64,000 nt of DNA from Krasilnikovia cinnamomea. GTDB lineage: Bacteria > Actinomycetota > Actinomycetes > Mycobacteriales > Micromonosporaceae. The stretch covers positions 4,340,001 to 4,404,000 of the forward strand of contig NZ_SHKY01000001.1 in the NCBI RefSeq assembly GCF_004217545.1. Reading direction: 5' to 3'. This document shows positions 52,453-60,361 of this stretch, in pieces. Position 1 is the first letter of the stretch, and the number at the start of each line of letters is the position of its first letter. Below the pieces are notes generated by a model. The model was given only the letters and a program-made list of their open reading frames with translations. It was not told where the DNA came from and ran no database searches. Made by a program: the position numbers and the translations under genes.

Positions 52453-53832
52453 TTGTCTGATCTGTCGCAGATCGTCAAGGCGTACGATGTGCGCGGAATC
52501 GTCCCGGATCAGCTCAATGAACCCGTGGCCCGCGCGCTCGGCACCGCGTTCGTGGAGATGCTGCGCGAGTCCGGCGACGACCCGGAGACGATCGTCATCG
52601 GGCACGACATGCGCGATTCCGGCCCCGCGCTGGCCGCCGCGTTCGCCAAGGGCGTCAACGCCGCCGGGACGGCCGTGCTGCACATCGGCCTCGCCTCCAC
52701 CGACCAGCTGTACTACGCCTCGGGCGCGCTGAACCTGCCCGGCGCGATGTTCACCGCCAGCCACAACCCCGCCCAGTACAACGGGATCAAGCTGTGCCGC
52801 CCGGGCGCCCGCCCGGTCGGCCAGGACAGTGGCCTGGTCTACGTCCGGCAGTACGCCGACGACCTGCTGGCCTCGCTGGCCCAGGTGGCCGACGGCGTGG
52901 AACGCATCGAGCAGCGCGACGTGCTCCGCGACTACGCCGCGCACCTGCGCTCGCTGGTCGACCTGTCCGGCATCCGGCCGCTGAAGGTCGTAGTGGACGC
53001 GGGCAACGGCATGGGCGGGCACACGGTGCCCGCCGTGCTGGGCGACCGGGTGCTGCCCGGCCTGCCGCTGGAGATCGTGCCGCTCTACTTCGAGCTGGAC
53101 GGCTCGTTCCCGAACCACGAGGCCAACCCGCTCGACCCGGCCAACCTCGTCGACCTGCAGGCCGCGGTCCGCGAGCAGGGCGCCGACCTGGGGCTGGCGT
53201 TCGACGGCGACGCCGACCGCTGCTTCGTGGTCGACGAGCGCGGCGAACCGGTCTCGCCATCCGCGATCACCGCCCTGGTGGCGACCCGCGAGCTGGCGAA
53301 GTTCCCGGGCAGCACGGTCATCCACAACCTGATCACCTCGGCCGCGGTGCCGGAGATCATCGCCGAGCACGGCGGCAAGCCGGTGCGCAGCCGGGTCGGC
53401 CACTCGTTCATCAAGGCCGAGATGGCCCGGACGAACGCGGTCTTCGGCGGCGAGCACTCGGCGCACTACTACTTCCGCGACTTCTGGTACGCCGACACCG
53501 GCATGCTGGCCGCCATGCACGTGCTGGCCGCGTTCGGTGGCCAGGATCACCCGCTGTCGGAGTTCGCCGCCGCGTACGAGCGCTACAGCGCCTCCGGCGA
53601 GATCAACTCGACCGTGCCGGACGCCGCGGCGAAGATGGCCCAGGTCCGGGCCGCCTTCCCCGGCGCCGCGACCGACGACCTGGACGGTCTCACGGTGCAC
53701 GTCGGCGAGGGCGCGTGGTTCAACCTGCGCGCCTCGAACACCGAGCCCCTGCTGCGGCTCAACGTCGAGGCGCCGAAACCTGATCGGATGGCGGCCCTCC
53801 GCGACGAAGTGCTCGCGATCGTGCGCGGATAG
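52453..53832 (+). CDS. manB: Phosphomannomutase / phosphoglucomutase
   Basis: A 459-residue alpha-D-phosphohexomutase interconverting mannose-6- and mannose-1-phosphate. The phosphoserine loop is in TASHNPAQYNGIK, the metal loop is DGDADR, the sugar loop GGEHSAHYYF and the phosphate-binding SNTEPLLRLN. TTG at 52453 is preferred because GGAG (52441-52444) lies 8 nt upstream; GTG 52444 overlaps that site. Order with Trm112-like, SIS and manA genes matches mycobacterial Rv3257c-Rv3255c. Confidence 0.92.
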   Translation: MSDLSQIVKAYDVRGIVPDQLNEPVARALGTAFVEMLRESGDDPETIVIGHDMRDSGPALAAAFAKGVNAAGTAVLHIGLASTDQLYYASGALNLPGAMFTASHNPAQYNGIKLCRPGARPVGQDSGLVYVRQYADDLLASLAQVADGVERIEQRDVLRDYAAHLRSLVDLSGIRPLKVVVDAGNGMGGHTVPAVLGDRVLPGLPLEIVPLYFELDGSFPNHEANPLDPANLVDLQAAVREQGADLGLAFDGDADRCFVVDERGEPVSPSAITALVATRELAKFPGSTVIHNLITSAAVPEIIAEHGGKPVRSRVGHSFIKAEMARTNAVFGGEHSAHYYFRDFWYADTGMLAAMHVLAAFGGQDHPLSEFAAAYERYSASGEINSTVPDAAAKMAQVRAAFPGAATDDLDGLTVHVGEGAWFNLRASNTEPLLRLNVEAPKPDRMAALRDEVLAIVRG

Positions 53833-53875
53833 GATCCTGGGGCCCGTATCGCACCCGAGCCGAAGGAGCCGTTCG

Positions 53876-54073
53876 GTGGCTCTCGATCCGCAGTTGCTGG
53901 AGATTCTGGCCTGCCCGGACACGCACCACGCGCCGCTGACCCATGACGCGGACGCGCAGACGTTGACGTGTACCGAGTGTGGCCGGATCTTCGAGATCCG
54001 CGACGACATCCCCGTCCTGCTGCTCGACGAGGCGAGGCTGCCCGGCGGCCCGGCCGGGGAGGGCGAGGCGTGA
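53876..54073 (+). CDS. Trm112-like zinc-ribbon protein
   Basis: A 65-residue protein of the Trm112/YcaR family. LLEILACPDTHHAPL and LTCTECGRIFEIRDDIPVLLLDEA give the C-P-x and C-x-x-C zinc positions. GTG 53876 has AAGGAG 7 nt upstream. Its stop overlaps the start of the next gene (GTGA/GTGATG). In eukaryotes Trm112 activates methyltransferases; the bacterial partner is unknown, and here it is translationally coupled to a SIS isomerase. Confidence 0.88.
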   Translation: MALDPQLLEILACPDTHHAPLTHDADAQTLTCTECGRIFEIRDDIPVLLLDEARLPGGPAGEGEA

Positions 54074-55299
54074 TGGCCGCGTCCAGGGACGGCACCGCGG
54101 GAGTGCACGGCCACCGCACGGCCGACGAGTCGCTGCTCGACGACGAGCAGGCGATGCTCGGCAACGACCCGGGCGGCATGCTGCGCGCCACCGCCTCCGC
54201 GGGCGCCCAGGTCCGCGAGTCGGCCGCGCTGGCGGCCGAGACCGACCTCACCATGCTCGAGGACGAGGGCCGCCCCCGCGCGGTCGTGGTCGCCGGCATC
54301 GGTACGGCCGGACTGACCGGCAGCATCCTGGCCACGGTCGCGGGGCCACGGTGTCCCGTACCGATCATCGGGCACCGCAGCGCGGGCGTACCCGGCTGGG
54401 TCGGCGCGGCCGACGTGGTGATCGCGGTCTCGGCCAGCGGTCGCAGCCCCGAGGCGCTGGCGGCGGCGGACGCCGCCGCCCGGCGCGGCGCCCGGCTCGT
54501 CGCGATCGGTAACCCGGACTCCGAGCTGCAGGCCATGGCCGAACGCGCCCGCGCACCGTTCATCCAGGTGCCGCGCCGCGCCCCGGCCCGGGCCAGCCTG
54601 TGGGGCCTGACCGTCCCGGTGCTGTTCGCCGGGCGCGCGCTCGGGCTGGTCAAGCTCGCCGAGGCGGACATCGCCGAGACCGCGATCCGCCTCGACGCCG
54701 ATGCGGAACGCTGCCGCCCCGGCGCCGAGTCGTTCGTCAACCCGGCGAAGGCGCTGGCTCTGGGCCTGGCCGGGTCCATCCCGATCGTCTGGGGCTCGTC
54801 GCCGCTGGCCACGGTCGCGGCCCGCCGGTTCGCCGACACCCTGGCGGCCAACGCCCGCTATCCGGTGATGGCCGGGGCGCTCGGCGAGGCCGGGCGCGGG
54901 CGGGTCGGCCTGCTCGACGGCGTCTTCGGCGGCCTGGCCGAGTCGTCGCGCGACATCTTCGCCGACGACGAGGACGACGACGCGCCCGGCCAGACCCGGC
55001 TGCGGCTGGTGTTGATGCGCGACGGTGGCCTCAACCCGGAGGACGAGGCGGACGAGCCGGTCGCGGTCGAGGAACGTCGTGCCGACGCGGTGCAGACCCT
55101 CGCCGAGCGGCGCGGTGTGCGCTGTGATGTGATCACCGCTGAGGGTGGCTCGACGCTGGAGCGGCTGGCGTCGATCGTGGCCGTGCCGGACTTCGCCTCG
55201 CTGTACCTGGCGCTCGCACACGGGCTCGACCCGATGGCGGTGCCCGCGATCAGTGAGATGAAGGAACTCAGCAACCCGCTGCCGGAGGCGCTGTCGTGA
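54070..55299 (+). CDS. SIS-domain phosphosugar isomerase (bifunctional PGI/PMI-like)
   Basis: A 409-residue protein with two SIS halves. VVVAGIGTAGLTGSILATVAG and VVIAVSASGRSPEALAAADAA (residues about 70-145) form the phosphosugar pocket; FVNPAKALALGLAGSIPIVWGS begins the second half. An acidic insert (FADDEDDDAPGQ) lies near residue 300. The family holds bifunctional phosphoglucose/phosphomannose isomerases, and the gene corresponds to Rv3256c between manB and manA. GTG 54070 overlaps the Trm112 stop; ATG 54073 is also possible. Confidence 0.85.
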   Translation: MMAASRDGTAGVHGHRTADESLLDDEQAMLGNDPGGMLRATASAGAQVRESAALAAETDLTMLEDEGRPRAVVVAGIGTAGLTGSILATVAGPRCPVPIIGHRSAGVPGWVGAADVVIAVSASGRSPEALAAADAAARRGARLVAIGNPDSELQAMAERARAPFIQVPRRAPARASLWGLTVPVLFAGRALGLVKLAEADIAETAIRLDADAERCRPGAESFVNPAKALALGLAGSIPIVWGSSPLATVAARRFADTLAANARYPVMAGALGEAGRGRVGLLDGVFGGLAESSRDIFADDEDDDAPGQTRLRLVLMRDGGLNPEDEADEPVAVEERRADAVQTLAERRGVRCDVITAEGGSTLERLASIVAVPDFASLYLALAHGLDPMAVPAISEMKELSNPLPEALS

Positions 55300-55363
55300 G
55301 CGGATCCCCGGCGCGGATCCACCGACAGCAGGGCAATCAGGGACAGTACGGCGGAGGACAGCG

Positions 55364-56341
55364 GTGAGTGCAAGCGGCGGTACCAAGGCGATTGTCGCGG
55401 CGCTGGGGGCGAACCTCGGCATCGCGGTGACCAAGTTCATCGCCTGGGGGCTCAGCGGTTCGTCGTCGATGCTGGCCGAGGCGATCCACTCGGTCGCCGA
55501 CTCGGGAAACCAGGCGCTGCTGCTGGTCGGCGGCAAGCGGGCGACCCGCAAGGCCACCCCGGAACACCCCTTCGGGTACGGGCGCGAGCGCTACATCTAC
55601 GCGTTCATCGTCTCGATCGTGCTGTTCTCCGTCGGCGGCCTGTTCGCGCTGTACGAGGCGTACCACAAGCTCCAGCACCCGGTGGGCATCACCAGTTGGC
55701 AGTGGGTGCCGGTGGTGGTGCTGGTCATCGCGATCGGTCTGGAGACCTTCTCGTTCAAGACGGCCATCGAGGAGTCCAACCGCGTCCGGGGCAACACGTC
55801 GTGGGTCGACTTCGTGCGCCGTGCCAAGGCCCCGGAGCTGCCGGTCGTGCTGCTCGAGGACGCGGGTGCGCTGCTCGGCCTGATCTTTGCCCTGTTCGGC
55901 GTGGTGCTCACGCTGATCACTGGGGACGGGGTGTGGGACGGCATCGGCACCGCGATGATCGGCGTGCTGCTCGTCGCGATCGCGGTCATCCTGGCCATCG
56001 AGACCAAGAGCCTGCTGCTGGGCGAGGGGGCCAACCCGGAGGACGTGACCAAGATCGAGCAGGCGATCCTGGCCGGCTCCGGCATCGACCGGATCATCCA
56101 CATGAAGACGCTGCACCTGGGCCCGGACGAGCTGCTGGTCGCCGCGAAGATCGCGGTGCCGGGCACGGACCAGGCAGAGGAGCTCGCCCGGCGCATCGAC
56201 GAGACCGAGGCGCGGATCCGCGCCGCGGTGCCGCTCGCCCGCGTCATCTACCTCGAACCGGACATCTACCAGCCCGGCAAGGGGGCCGCCGGTGACACCG
56301 CGGCGGCGGGACCGGGCCCGGTGCCGCCCGCGCTGGCATGA
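55364..56341 (+). CDS. Cation diffusion facilitator transporter
   Basis: A 325-residue divalent-metal exporter with five to six spans. The metal-site motif HSVADSGNQ lies in the second span (about residues 42-50); HPFGYGRERYIYAF follows. The C-terminal cytoplasmic domain (TKIEQAILAGSGIDRIIHMKTLHLGPDELLVAAKI) is the ferredoxin-like CDF domain. GTG 55364 has GGAGG upstream. It overlaps manA (ATGA). The metal is probably zinc, manganese or iron; mannose-6-phosphate isomerase downstream is a zinc enzyme, but a functional link is only suggestive. Confidence 0.9.
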   Translation: MSASGGTKAIVAALGANLGIAVTKFIAWGLSGSSSMLAEAIHSVADSGNQALLLVGGKRATRKATPEHPFGYGRERYIYAFIVSIVLFSVGGLFALYEAYHKLQHPVGITSWQWVPVVVLVIAIGLETFSFKTAIEESNRVRGNTSWVDFVRRAKAPELPVVLLEDAGALLGLIFALFGVVLTLITGDGVWDGIGTAMIGVLLVAIAVILAIETKSLLLGEGANPEDVTKIEQAILAGSGIDRIIHMKTLHLGPDELLVAAKIAVPGTDQAEELARRIDETEARIRAAVPLARVIYLEPDIYQPGKGAAGDTAAAGPGPVPPALA

Positions 56342-57537
56342 CCGGCATGCGCGTCTTTCCGCTGACCGGCGCCATCCGCCCGTACGCCTGGGGGTCCCAC
56401 ACGGCCATCGCGGGGCTGCAGGGCCGGCCGGCGCCGACCGACGCTCCCGAGGCCGAGCTGTGGCTGGGTGCGCACCCCGGTGACCCGTCGACCGTCACGG
56501 GTCCCGACGGGCCGGCGAACCTGGCCAGCCTGATCGCCGCGGATCCCGCCGGTCAGCTCGGCGCGCAGGTGGCGGACGAGTTCGACGGGCGGCTGCCGTA
56601 CCTGATGAAGGTGCTGGCCGCCGCCGCGCCGCTGTCGCTGCAGGCCCACCCGGACGCGGCGTACGCGCGGGAGGCGTACGCGCGGCAGCAGGCCGACCCG
56701 GACGCGCCGCGGATCTACACGGACCCGCACCACAAGCCGGAAGCGCTGGTGGCGCTGACCACGTTCGACGCGCTGTGCGGGTTCCGCGCGCCGGACGTGT
56801 CGGCGGCGGTGCTGGAGGGACTGGCGCTGCCGCAGCTCGCGCCGGTGGTGGCCGCGCTGCGGGCCGGGACTGCGGGTCTGCGCGACGCGGTGCAGACGCT
56901 GTTGACCTGGCCCACCGACGAGCGTCCGGCGCTGATCGAGTCGGTGGTCAGCGCCACCCTGGCGGCCGCCGACGATCATCCGTACGCCCGCGAGTTCGCC
57001 CTGGCCGCCGGGCTGGCCGAGCACTACCCGGGTGACCCCGGGGTGCTGGTCTCGCTGCTGCTCAACCACGTACGGCTGGCGCCGGGCGAGGCGATCTGGA
57101 TGCCGGCCGGGAACCTGCACGCCTACCTCGCGGGCACCGGCGTGGAGATCATGGCGGCCAGCGACAACGTGCTGCGCGGCGGCCTGACCCCCAAACGGGT
57201 GGACGTGGACGAGCTGCTGCGCGTCCTGCGTTTCGAGGTGCTGGCCGACCCGCTGCTACCCGCGTACGAGGTGGCGCCGGGCCTGATGACCTGGCGGGTC
57301 CCGGTACGCGAGTTCCAGCTCTACCGGGTGACCCTCGACGGCGCTCCGGTCCCCGTGCCGGTCGGCGGCCCGCGCATCGTGCTCGGGGTGCGCGGCGCGG
57401 TGACCGTCGCGCAGCCGGTCGGGGCGGTCGCTCCGGTGGTGCTGACGCCGGGCACGGCGGCGTACGCCCCGGCCGCGGTGGGCCCGGTCACGCTCTCCGG
57501 CGTGGGCGAGGCGTTCGTGGCCACCGCCGCCGAGTAG
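56338..57537 (+). CDS. manA: Mannose-6-phosphate isomerase, class I
   Basis: A 399-residue zinc-dependent isomerase linking fructose-6-phosphate to mannose-6-phosphate. Start block IRPYAWGSHTAIAGLQG, zinc site QAHPDAAYA and HHKPEALVAL, and the active-site MPAGNLHAYLAGTGVEIMAASDNVLRGGLTPK are clear. ATG overlaps the stop of the cation transporter. With manB and manC it supplies GDP-mannose. Confidence 0.94.
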   Translation: MTGMRVFPLTGAIRPYAWGSHTAIAGLQGRPAPTDAPEAELWLGAHPGDPSTVTGPDGPANLASLIAADPAGQLGAQVADEFDGRLPYLMKVLAAAAPLSLQAHPDAAYAREAYARQQADPDAPRIYTDPHHKPEALVALTTFDALCGFRAPDVSAAVLEGLALPQLAPVVAALRAGTAGLRDAVQTLLTWPTDERPALIESVVSATLAAADDHPYAREFALAAGLAEHYPGDPGVLVSLLLNHVRLAPGEAIWMPAGNLHAYLAGTGVEIMAASDNVLRGGLTPKRVDVDELLRVLRFEVLADPLLPAYEVAPGLMTWRVPVREFQLYRVTLDGAPVPVPVGGPRIVLGVRGAVTVAQPVGAVAPVVLTPGTAAYAPAAVGPVTLSGVGEAFVATAAE

Positions 57538-57677
57538 CGGTCACTTCCCGCCCCCGGGTCGCTACGGGGAGTCGGCTCCAGTCCTGTCGCAGCGTCATGG
57601 GCGCCCTCGGCCGCTTGCGGCCCGCGTTGCTTCCGAGATGTTGGTCCGACCATCAAATCGGAAATTTCTGGATTTGC

Positions 57678-57945
57678 TTGACATGGGCGTATGCGGAGTG
57701 TGAATCTATAACCACGCAGCGTCATTGGTGATCGGGGGGTCCCACGGACGCGCGCGGTACCAAACCGGGGGGATGAACGGGGCGGTGGGTCACGGACCTG
57801 CCGCCTCGTTCGCTGTCCGGGATCGGGCCGGGGGGTCGAGCGCGCTCCGGCCCGCCGCGCTGTCGCTACACGATGCGGCGGTCACCCGTTCGAGTGGATA
57901 TGACGGCATCGAGCCCCGTCCGCTGTGGACGGGGCTCGATCTTCT
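57678..57945 (+). ncRNA. Candidate non-coding RNA or long leader with terminator
   Basis: The 582 bases between manA and the XRE gene contain no convincing gene. An AT-richer patch holds TTGACA (57678-57683), followed after 18 nt by GAATCT or after 23 nt by TATAAC. About 200 nt later a perfect 11-bp hairpin, GAGCCCCGTCC (57911-57921) and GGACGGGGCTC (57927-57937) with loop GCTGT, is followed by GATCTTCTC. Promoter, GC-rich body and hairpin together suggest a roughly 200-240-nt transcript. No known RNA family was recognised, and the -10 match is poor. Confidence 0.3.
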
Positions 57946-58054
57946 CGGGCGGGCCGGCGGTTGCCGCCACCGACGCCGCCACCCCGGCCGAAGAGCCGGG
58001 GCCCGACCGCCATTGGGCCCGTCAATATGTCCATTAGCCCACGCGCGGTCGGAG

Positions 58055-58089
58055 TCTGCAAGTGCAGAAGGCGATCTGCAAGTTGCGGA
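58055..58089. promoter_or_regulatory. Two operator palindromes upstream of the XRE gene
   Basis: TCTGCAAGTGCAGA (58055-58068, perfect arms TCTGCA/TGCAGA) and TCTGCAAGTTGCGGA (58075-58089, imperfect) lie 20 bp apart, about two helical turns, and end 30 bp before the start codon. XRE regulators of this type commonly autoregulate, so this is the likely operator. Confidence 0.6.
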
Positions 58090-58119
58090 ACGTTACCGGA
58101 AACCCGGTACGGTGATGCC

Positions 58120-58965
58120 GTGCCGAGGCCGACGACCACCGCTCGCCGTGAGCTCGGCGGCGAGTTGCGCCGGCTCCGGGGCGAGCGCCGGGGCGCCACC
58201 GTGGCGGCCGCGCTCGGCTGGTCCGAGTCCAAGCTGAGCCGCATCGAGACCGCCCGTACCGGCATCCGCGACGCCGACCTCGATCGCCTCCTGGCCGCGT
58301 ACGGGGTTACCGGCGATGACCGGGTCCGCCTGCAGGACCTGGCCCGGCGCGGCCGCGCCCGGGTCTGGTGGAACGCGTACCGCTCCGCGGTGCCCGACCC
58401 GTACGACGAGTACGTGGCGCTGGAGGCGGAGGCGGCCGTGCTGCGCGAGTGGGAGGCCCAGGTGATACCGGGCCTGCTGCAGACCGACGAGTACGCCCGC
58501 GCGGTGATCGAGGTCGGCGCGGACCGGACCGATCCGGAGACCGTGCAGCGGCGGGTGGCACTGCGGATGGCGCGCCAGGCCGTGCTGACCCGCGAGGCTC
58601 CGCCCCGGCTGTGTGTGGTGCTCGATGAGGCGGTGCTGCACCGGCGGGTCGGTGGCTCGGCCGTCATGCGGCGCCAGCTGCACCGGCTGCACGACGCGTG
58701 TGGACGGCCCGGGATCGAGGTGCGCGTGCTGCCCTTCGCCGCGGGGGCGCACGCGGCGCTGGCCGGGTCCTTCATGGTCTTCGAGTTCGGCGTCCCCGGC
58801 CGGTCCGACGTGGCGCACGTCGAGGACGCCACGGGCGGCGTGTTCCGGGACCGCCCCGCCGAGGTGCAGATGTACCGCAGGTTCTTCACCGATGTGTGGC
58901 AGCGGGCGCTCGACCCGGTCGCCAGCCGTGACCTGGTCGCCCGTACGGGGGAGGGCCTGGACTGA
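58120..58965 (+). CDS. XRE-family regulator with DUF5753 domain
   Basis: A 281-residue DNA-binding protein. The helix-turn-helix (about residues 8-62) includes LRRLRGERRGATVAAALGWSESKLSRIETARTG; the DUF5753 domain follows with VIPGLLQTDEYARAVIEVG, LCVVLDEAVLHRRVGG and IEVRVLPFAAGAHAALAGSF. Streptomyces and relatives have dozens of such genes next to DUF397 partners (WhiJ/BldB-type systems, often developmental). GTG 58120 is the only start in frame close to the operators. Confidence 0.92.
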   Translation: MPRPTTTARRELGGELRRLRGERRGATVAAALGWSESKLSRIETARTGIRDADLDRLLAAYGVTGDDRVRLQDLARRGRARVWWNAYRSAVPDPYDEYVALEAEAAVLREWEAQVIPGLLQTDEYARAVIEVGADRTDPETVQRRVALRMARQAVLTREAPPRLCVVLDEAVLHRRVGGSAVMRRQLHRLHDACGRPGIEVRVLPFAAGAHAALAGSFMVFEFGVPGRSDVAHVEDATGGVFRDRPAEVQMYRRFFTDVWQRALDPVASRDLVARTGEGLD

Positions 58966-58996
58966 CTGCTCATGCGTTGGGTCGGATGGCTATTCA

Positions 58997-59239
58997 ATGA
59001 AAGTCTCCGGAAGGGGCATGGCGTTGCAGCAGAACCTCGGGGCGGCCCCCGCCTGGCGCAAGAGTGCGCGCAGTGCGGCCAATGGCCACTGTGTCGAGAT
59101 CGCCCGGGCGATGGAAGTCGTCCTGGTCCGCGATTCCCAGGACCCCGAGGGGCCGGTGCTGGCCTTCGACGCCACCGGCTGGGCCACCTTCCTGGCCGGG
59201 GTGCGCGCGGGCGAATTCGACCGCCGACCGGCCGACTGA
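58997..59239 (+). CDS. DUF397 small protein, partner of the XRE regulator
   Basis: An 80-residue protein (73 if it starts at ATG 59018). The DUF397 core reads WRKSARSAANGHCVEIARAMEVVLVRDSQDPEGPVLAFDATGWATFLAGVRAGEF. It follows the XRE gene by 31 nt. In WhiJ-type systems the DUF397 protein modulates its cognate XRE regulator. Confidence 0.9.
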   Translation: MKVSGRGMALQQNLGAAPAWRKSARSAANGHCVEIARAMEVVLVRDSQDPEGPVLAFDATGWATFLAGVRAGEFDRRPAD

Positions 59240-59290
59240 CCCGGCGGTGCCGGGCCATCAGGCCTGTGACCTGGTGAATAGTCGGTCGGC

Positions 59291-59350
59291 TTGACGGGAG
59301 GGCCGCCGCCCCGAGTAAGGTAATCCGAACCTTAGTTAGGAATGCCTTAG
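59291..59350 (+). promoter_or_regulatory. Promoter with DtxR/IdeR-like iron box upstream of efeUOB
   Basis: TTGACG (59291-59296) and TAAGGT (59316-59321), 19 nt apart, are a plausible promoter. AAGGTAATCCGAACCTT (59317-59333) is a 17-bp inverted repeat over the -10, and TTAGTTAGGAATGCCTTAG (59332-59350) follows directly. Both resemble the DtxR/IdeR operator (TTAGG...CCTAA), so iron repression of the operon is likely. Confidence 0.65.
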
Positions 59351-59404
59351 CAACGTGCTCGCGGCCGACCCCTCGACCGGCGACGCCCCGGAAGTCGGAG
59401 TGCC

Positions 59405-60346
59405 ATGCTCGCCACCTACCTCATCGGCCTGCGCGAGGGGTTGGAGGCCACTCTGGTGGTCAGCATCCTCGTCGCCTTCCTGGTGAAGTCACAGCGCAAG
59501 GACCGGCTGCCGCAGGTCTGGCTCGGCGTCGGCGCGGCGGTCGCGCTGTCCGTCCTCTTTGGCTGGCTGCTCAGCTACACCCAGACCACATTGCTGCGCG
59601 ACTACGACGACCGGGAGCTGTTCGAGGCGGTCACCTCGATCGCCGCGGTCGTCTTCGTCACCTGGATGATCTTCTGGATGCGCCGGGCCGCCCGGGGCAT
59701 CGCCGGGGACCTGCGGAGCAGGCTGCACGACGCGCTCGCGGTCGGCTCGTTCGCCGTACTGATCATGGCTTTCCTCGCGGTCGTCCGCGAGGGCCTCGAA
59801 ACCTCCATGATCTTCTACGCGGCCGTGCAGGGTGCCGACGTCAACGGCGGCCCGCTGTACGCCCTGCTCGGCGGCATCGCGACCGCCATCGGTATCGGCT
59901 ACCTGCTGTTCGCCACCGCCGTCCGGATCAACCTCACGGTGTTCTTCACCTGGACCGGCGCCCTGCTCATCCTCGTGGCCGCCGGCATCTTCAAGTACGG
60001 CGTGCACGACCTGCAGGAGTCCGGCGTGCTGCCCGGCATCGGCACCATCGCCTACCACGCGGCGGGCGTCCTCGACCCGTCGACCTGGTACGCCGCCCTG
60101 CTTTCCGGGATGTTCAACATCACCGCCGAACCGACCGTGCTGGAAGTCGCCGCCTGGGTCGCGTACGCCGTGCCCGTACTCGTGCTCTTCCTCTGGCGGC
60201 CCCGTCGCGCCGCGGCCCCCGCCGCCGCCCCGGCGACCGAGGCGGGCGCGACAGCGGCCCCCGAGGCCGCGACGACCGGCCCCGCGCTGGCCGCGCACTC
60301 CGAGCCGCAACCGCAGTCCGCCCCGGCGCCCGCGCCGCAACAGTAG
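59405..60346 (+). CDS. efeU: Iron permease EfeU (FTR1 family)
   Basis: A 313-residue membrane permease for iron uptake. Seven spans are predicted; the two REGLE motifs of FTR1 proteins are present (GLREGLEATLVV at residues 8-19 and VVREGLETSMIFY near 125). The tail after residue 270 is Ala/Pro-rich. First gene of efeUOB; 15 nt separate it from efeO. Controlled by the iron box upstream. Confidence 0.93.
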   Translation: MLATYLIGLREGLEATLVVSILVAFLVKSQRKDRLPQVWLGVGAAVALSVLFGWLLSYTQTTLLRDYDDRELFEAVTSIAAVVFVTWMIFWMRRAARGIAGDLRSRLHDALAVGSFAVLIMAFLAVVREGLETSMIFYAAVQGADVNGGPLYALLGGIATAIGIGYLLFATAVRINLTVFFTWTGALLILVAAGIFKYGVHDLQESGVLPGIGTIAYHAAGVLDPSTWYAALLSGMFNITAEPTVLEVAAWVAYAVPVLVLFLWRPRRAAAPAAAPATEAGATAAPEAATTGPALAAHSEPQPQSAPAPAPQQ

Positions 60347-60361
60347 GAGAACCCCCGCACC

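Noticed and set aside
48985..55557. A 2190-codon open frame on the minus strand spanning DUF779, aldehyde dehydrogenase, regulator and manB regions
   Set aside because: It only joins the DUF779 frame to antisense and alternative frames of well-supported genes. High GC removes stop codons. The residues outside DUF779 are Arg/Gly/Pro-rich with no family motifs.
57725..58237. 170-codon open frame in the gap before the XRE gene
   Set aside because: It runs through the terminator-like hairpin and the XRE operators and into the XRE gene in another frame; composition is not protein-like.
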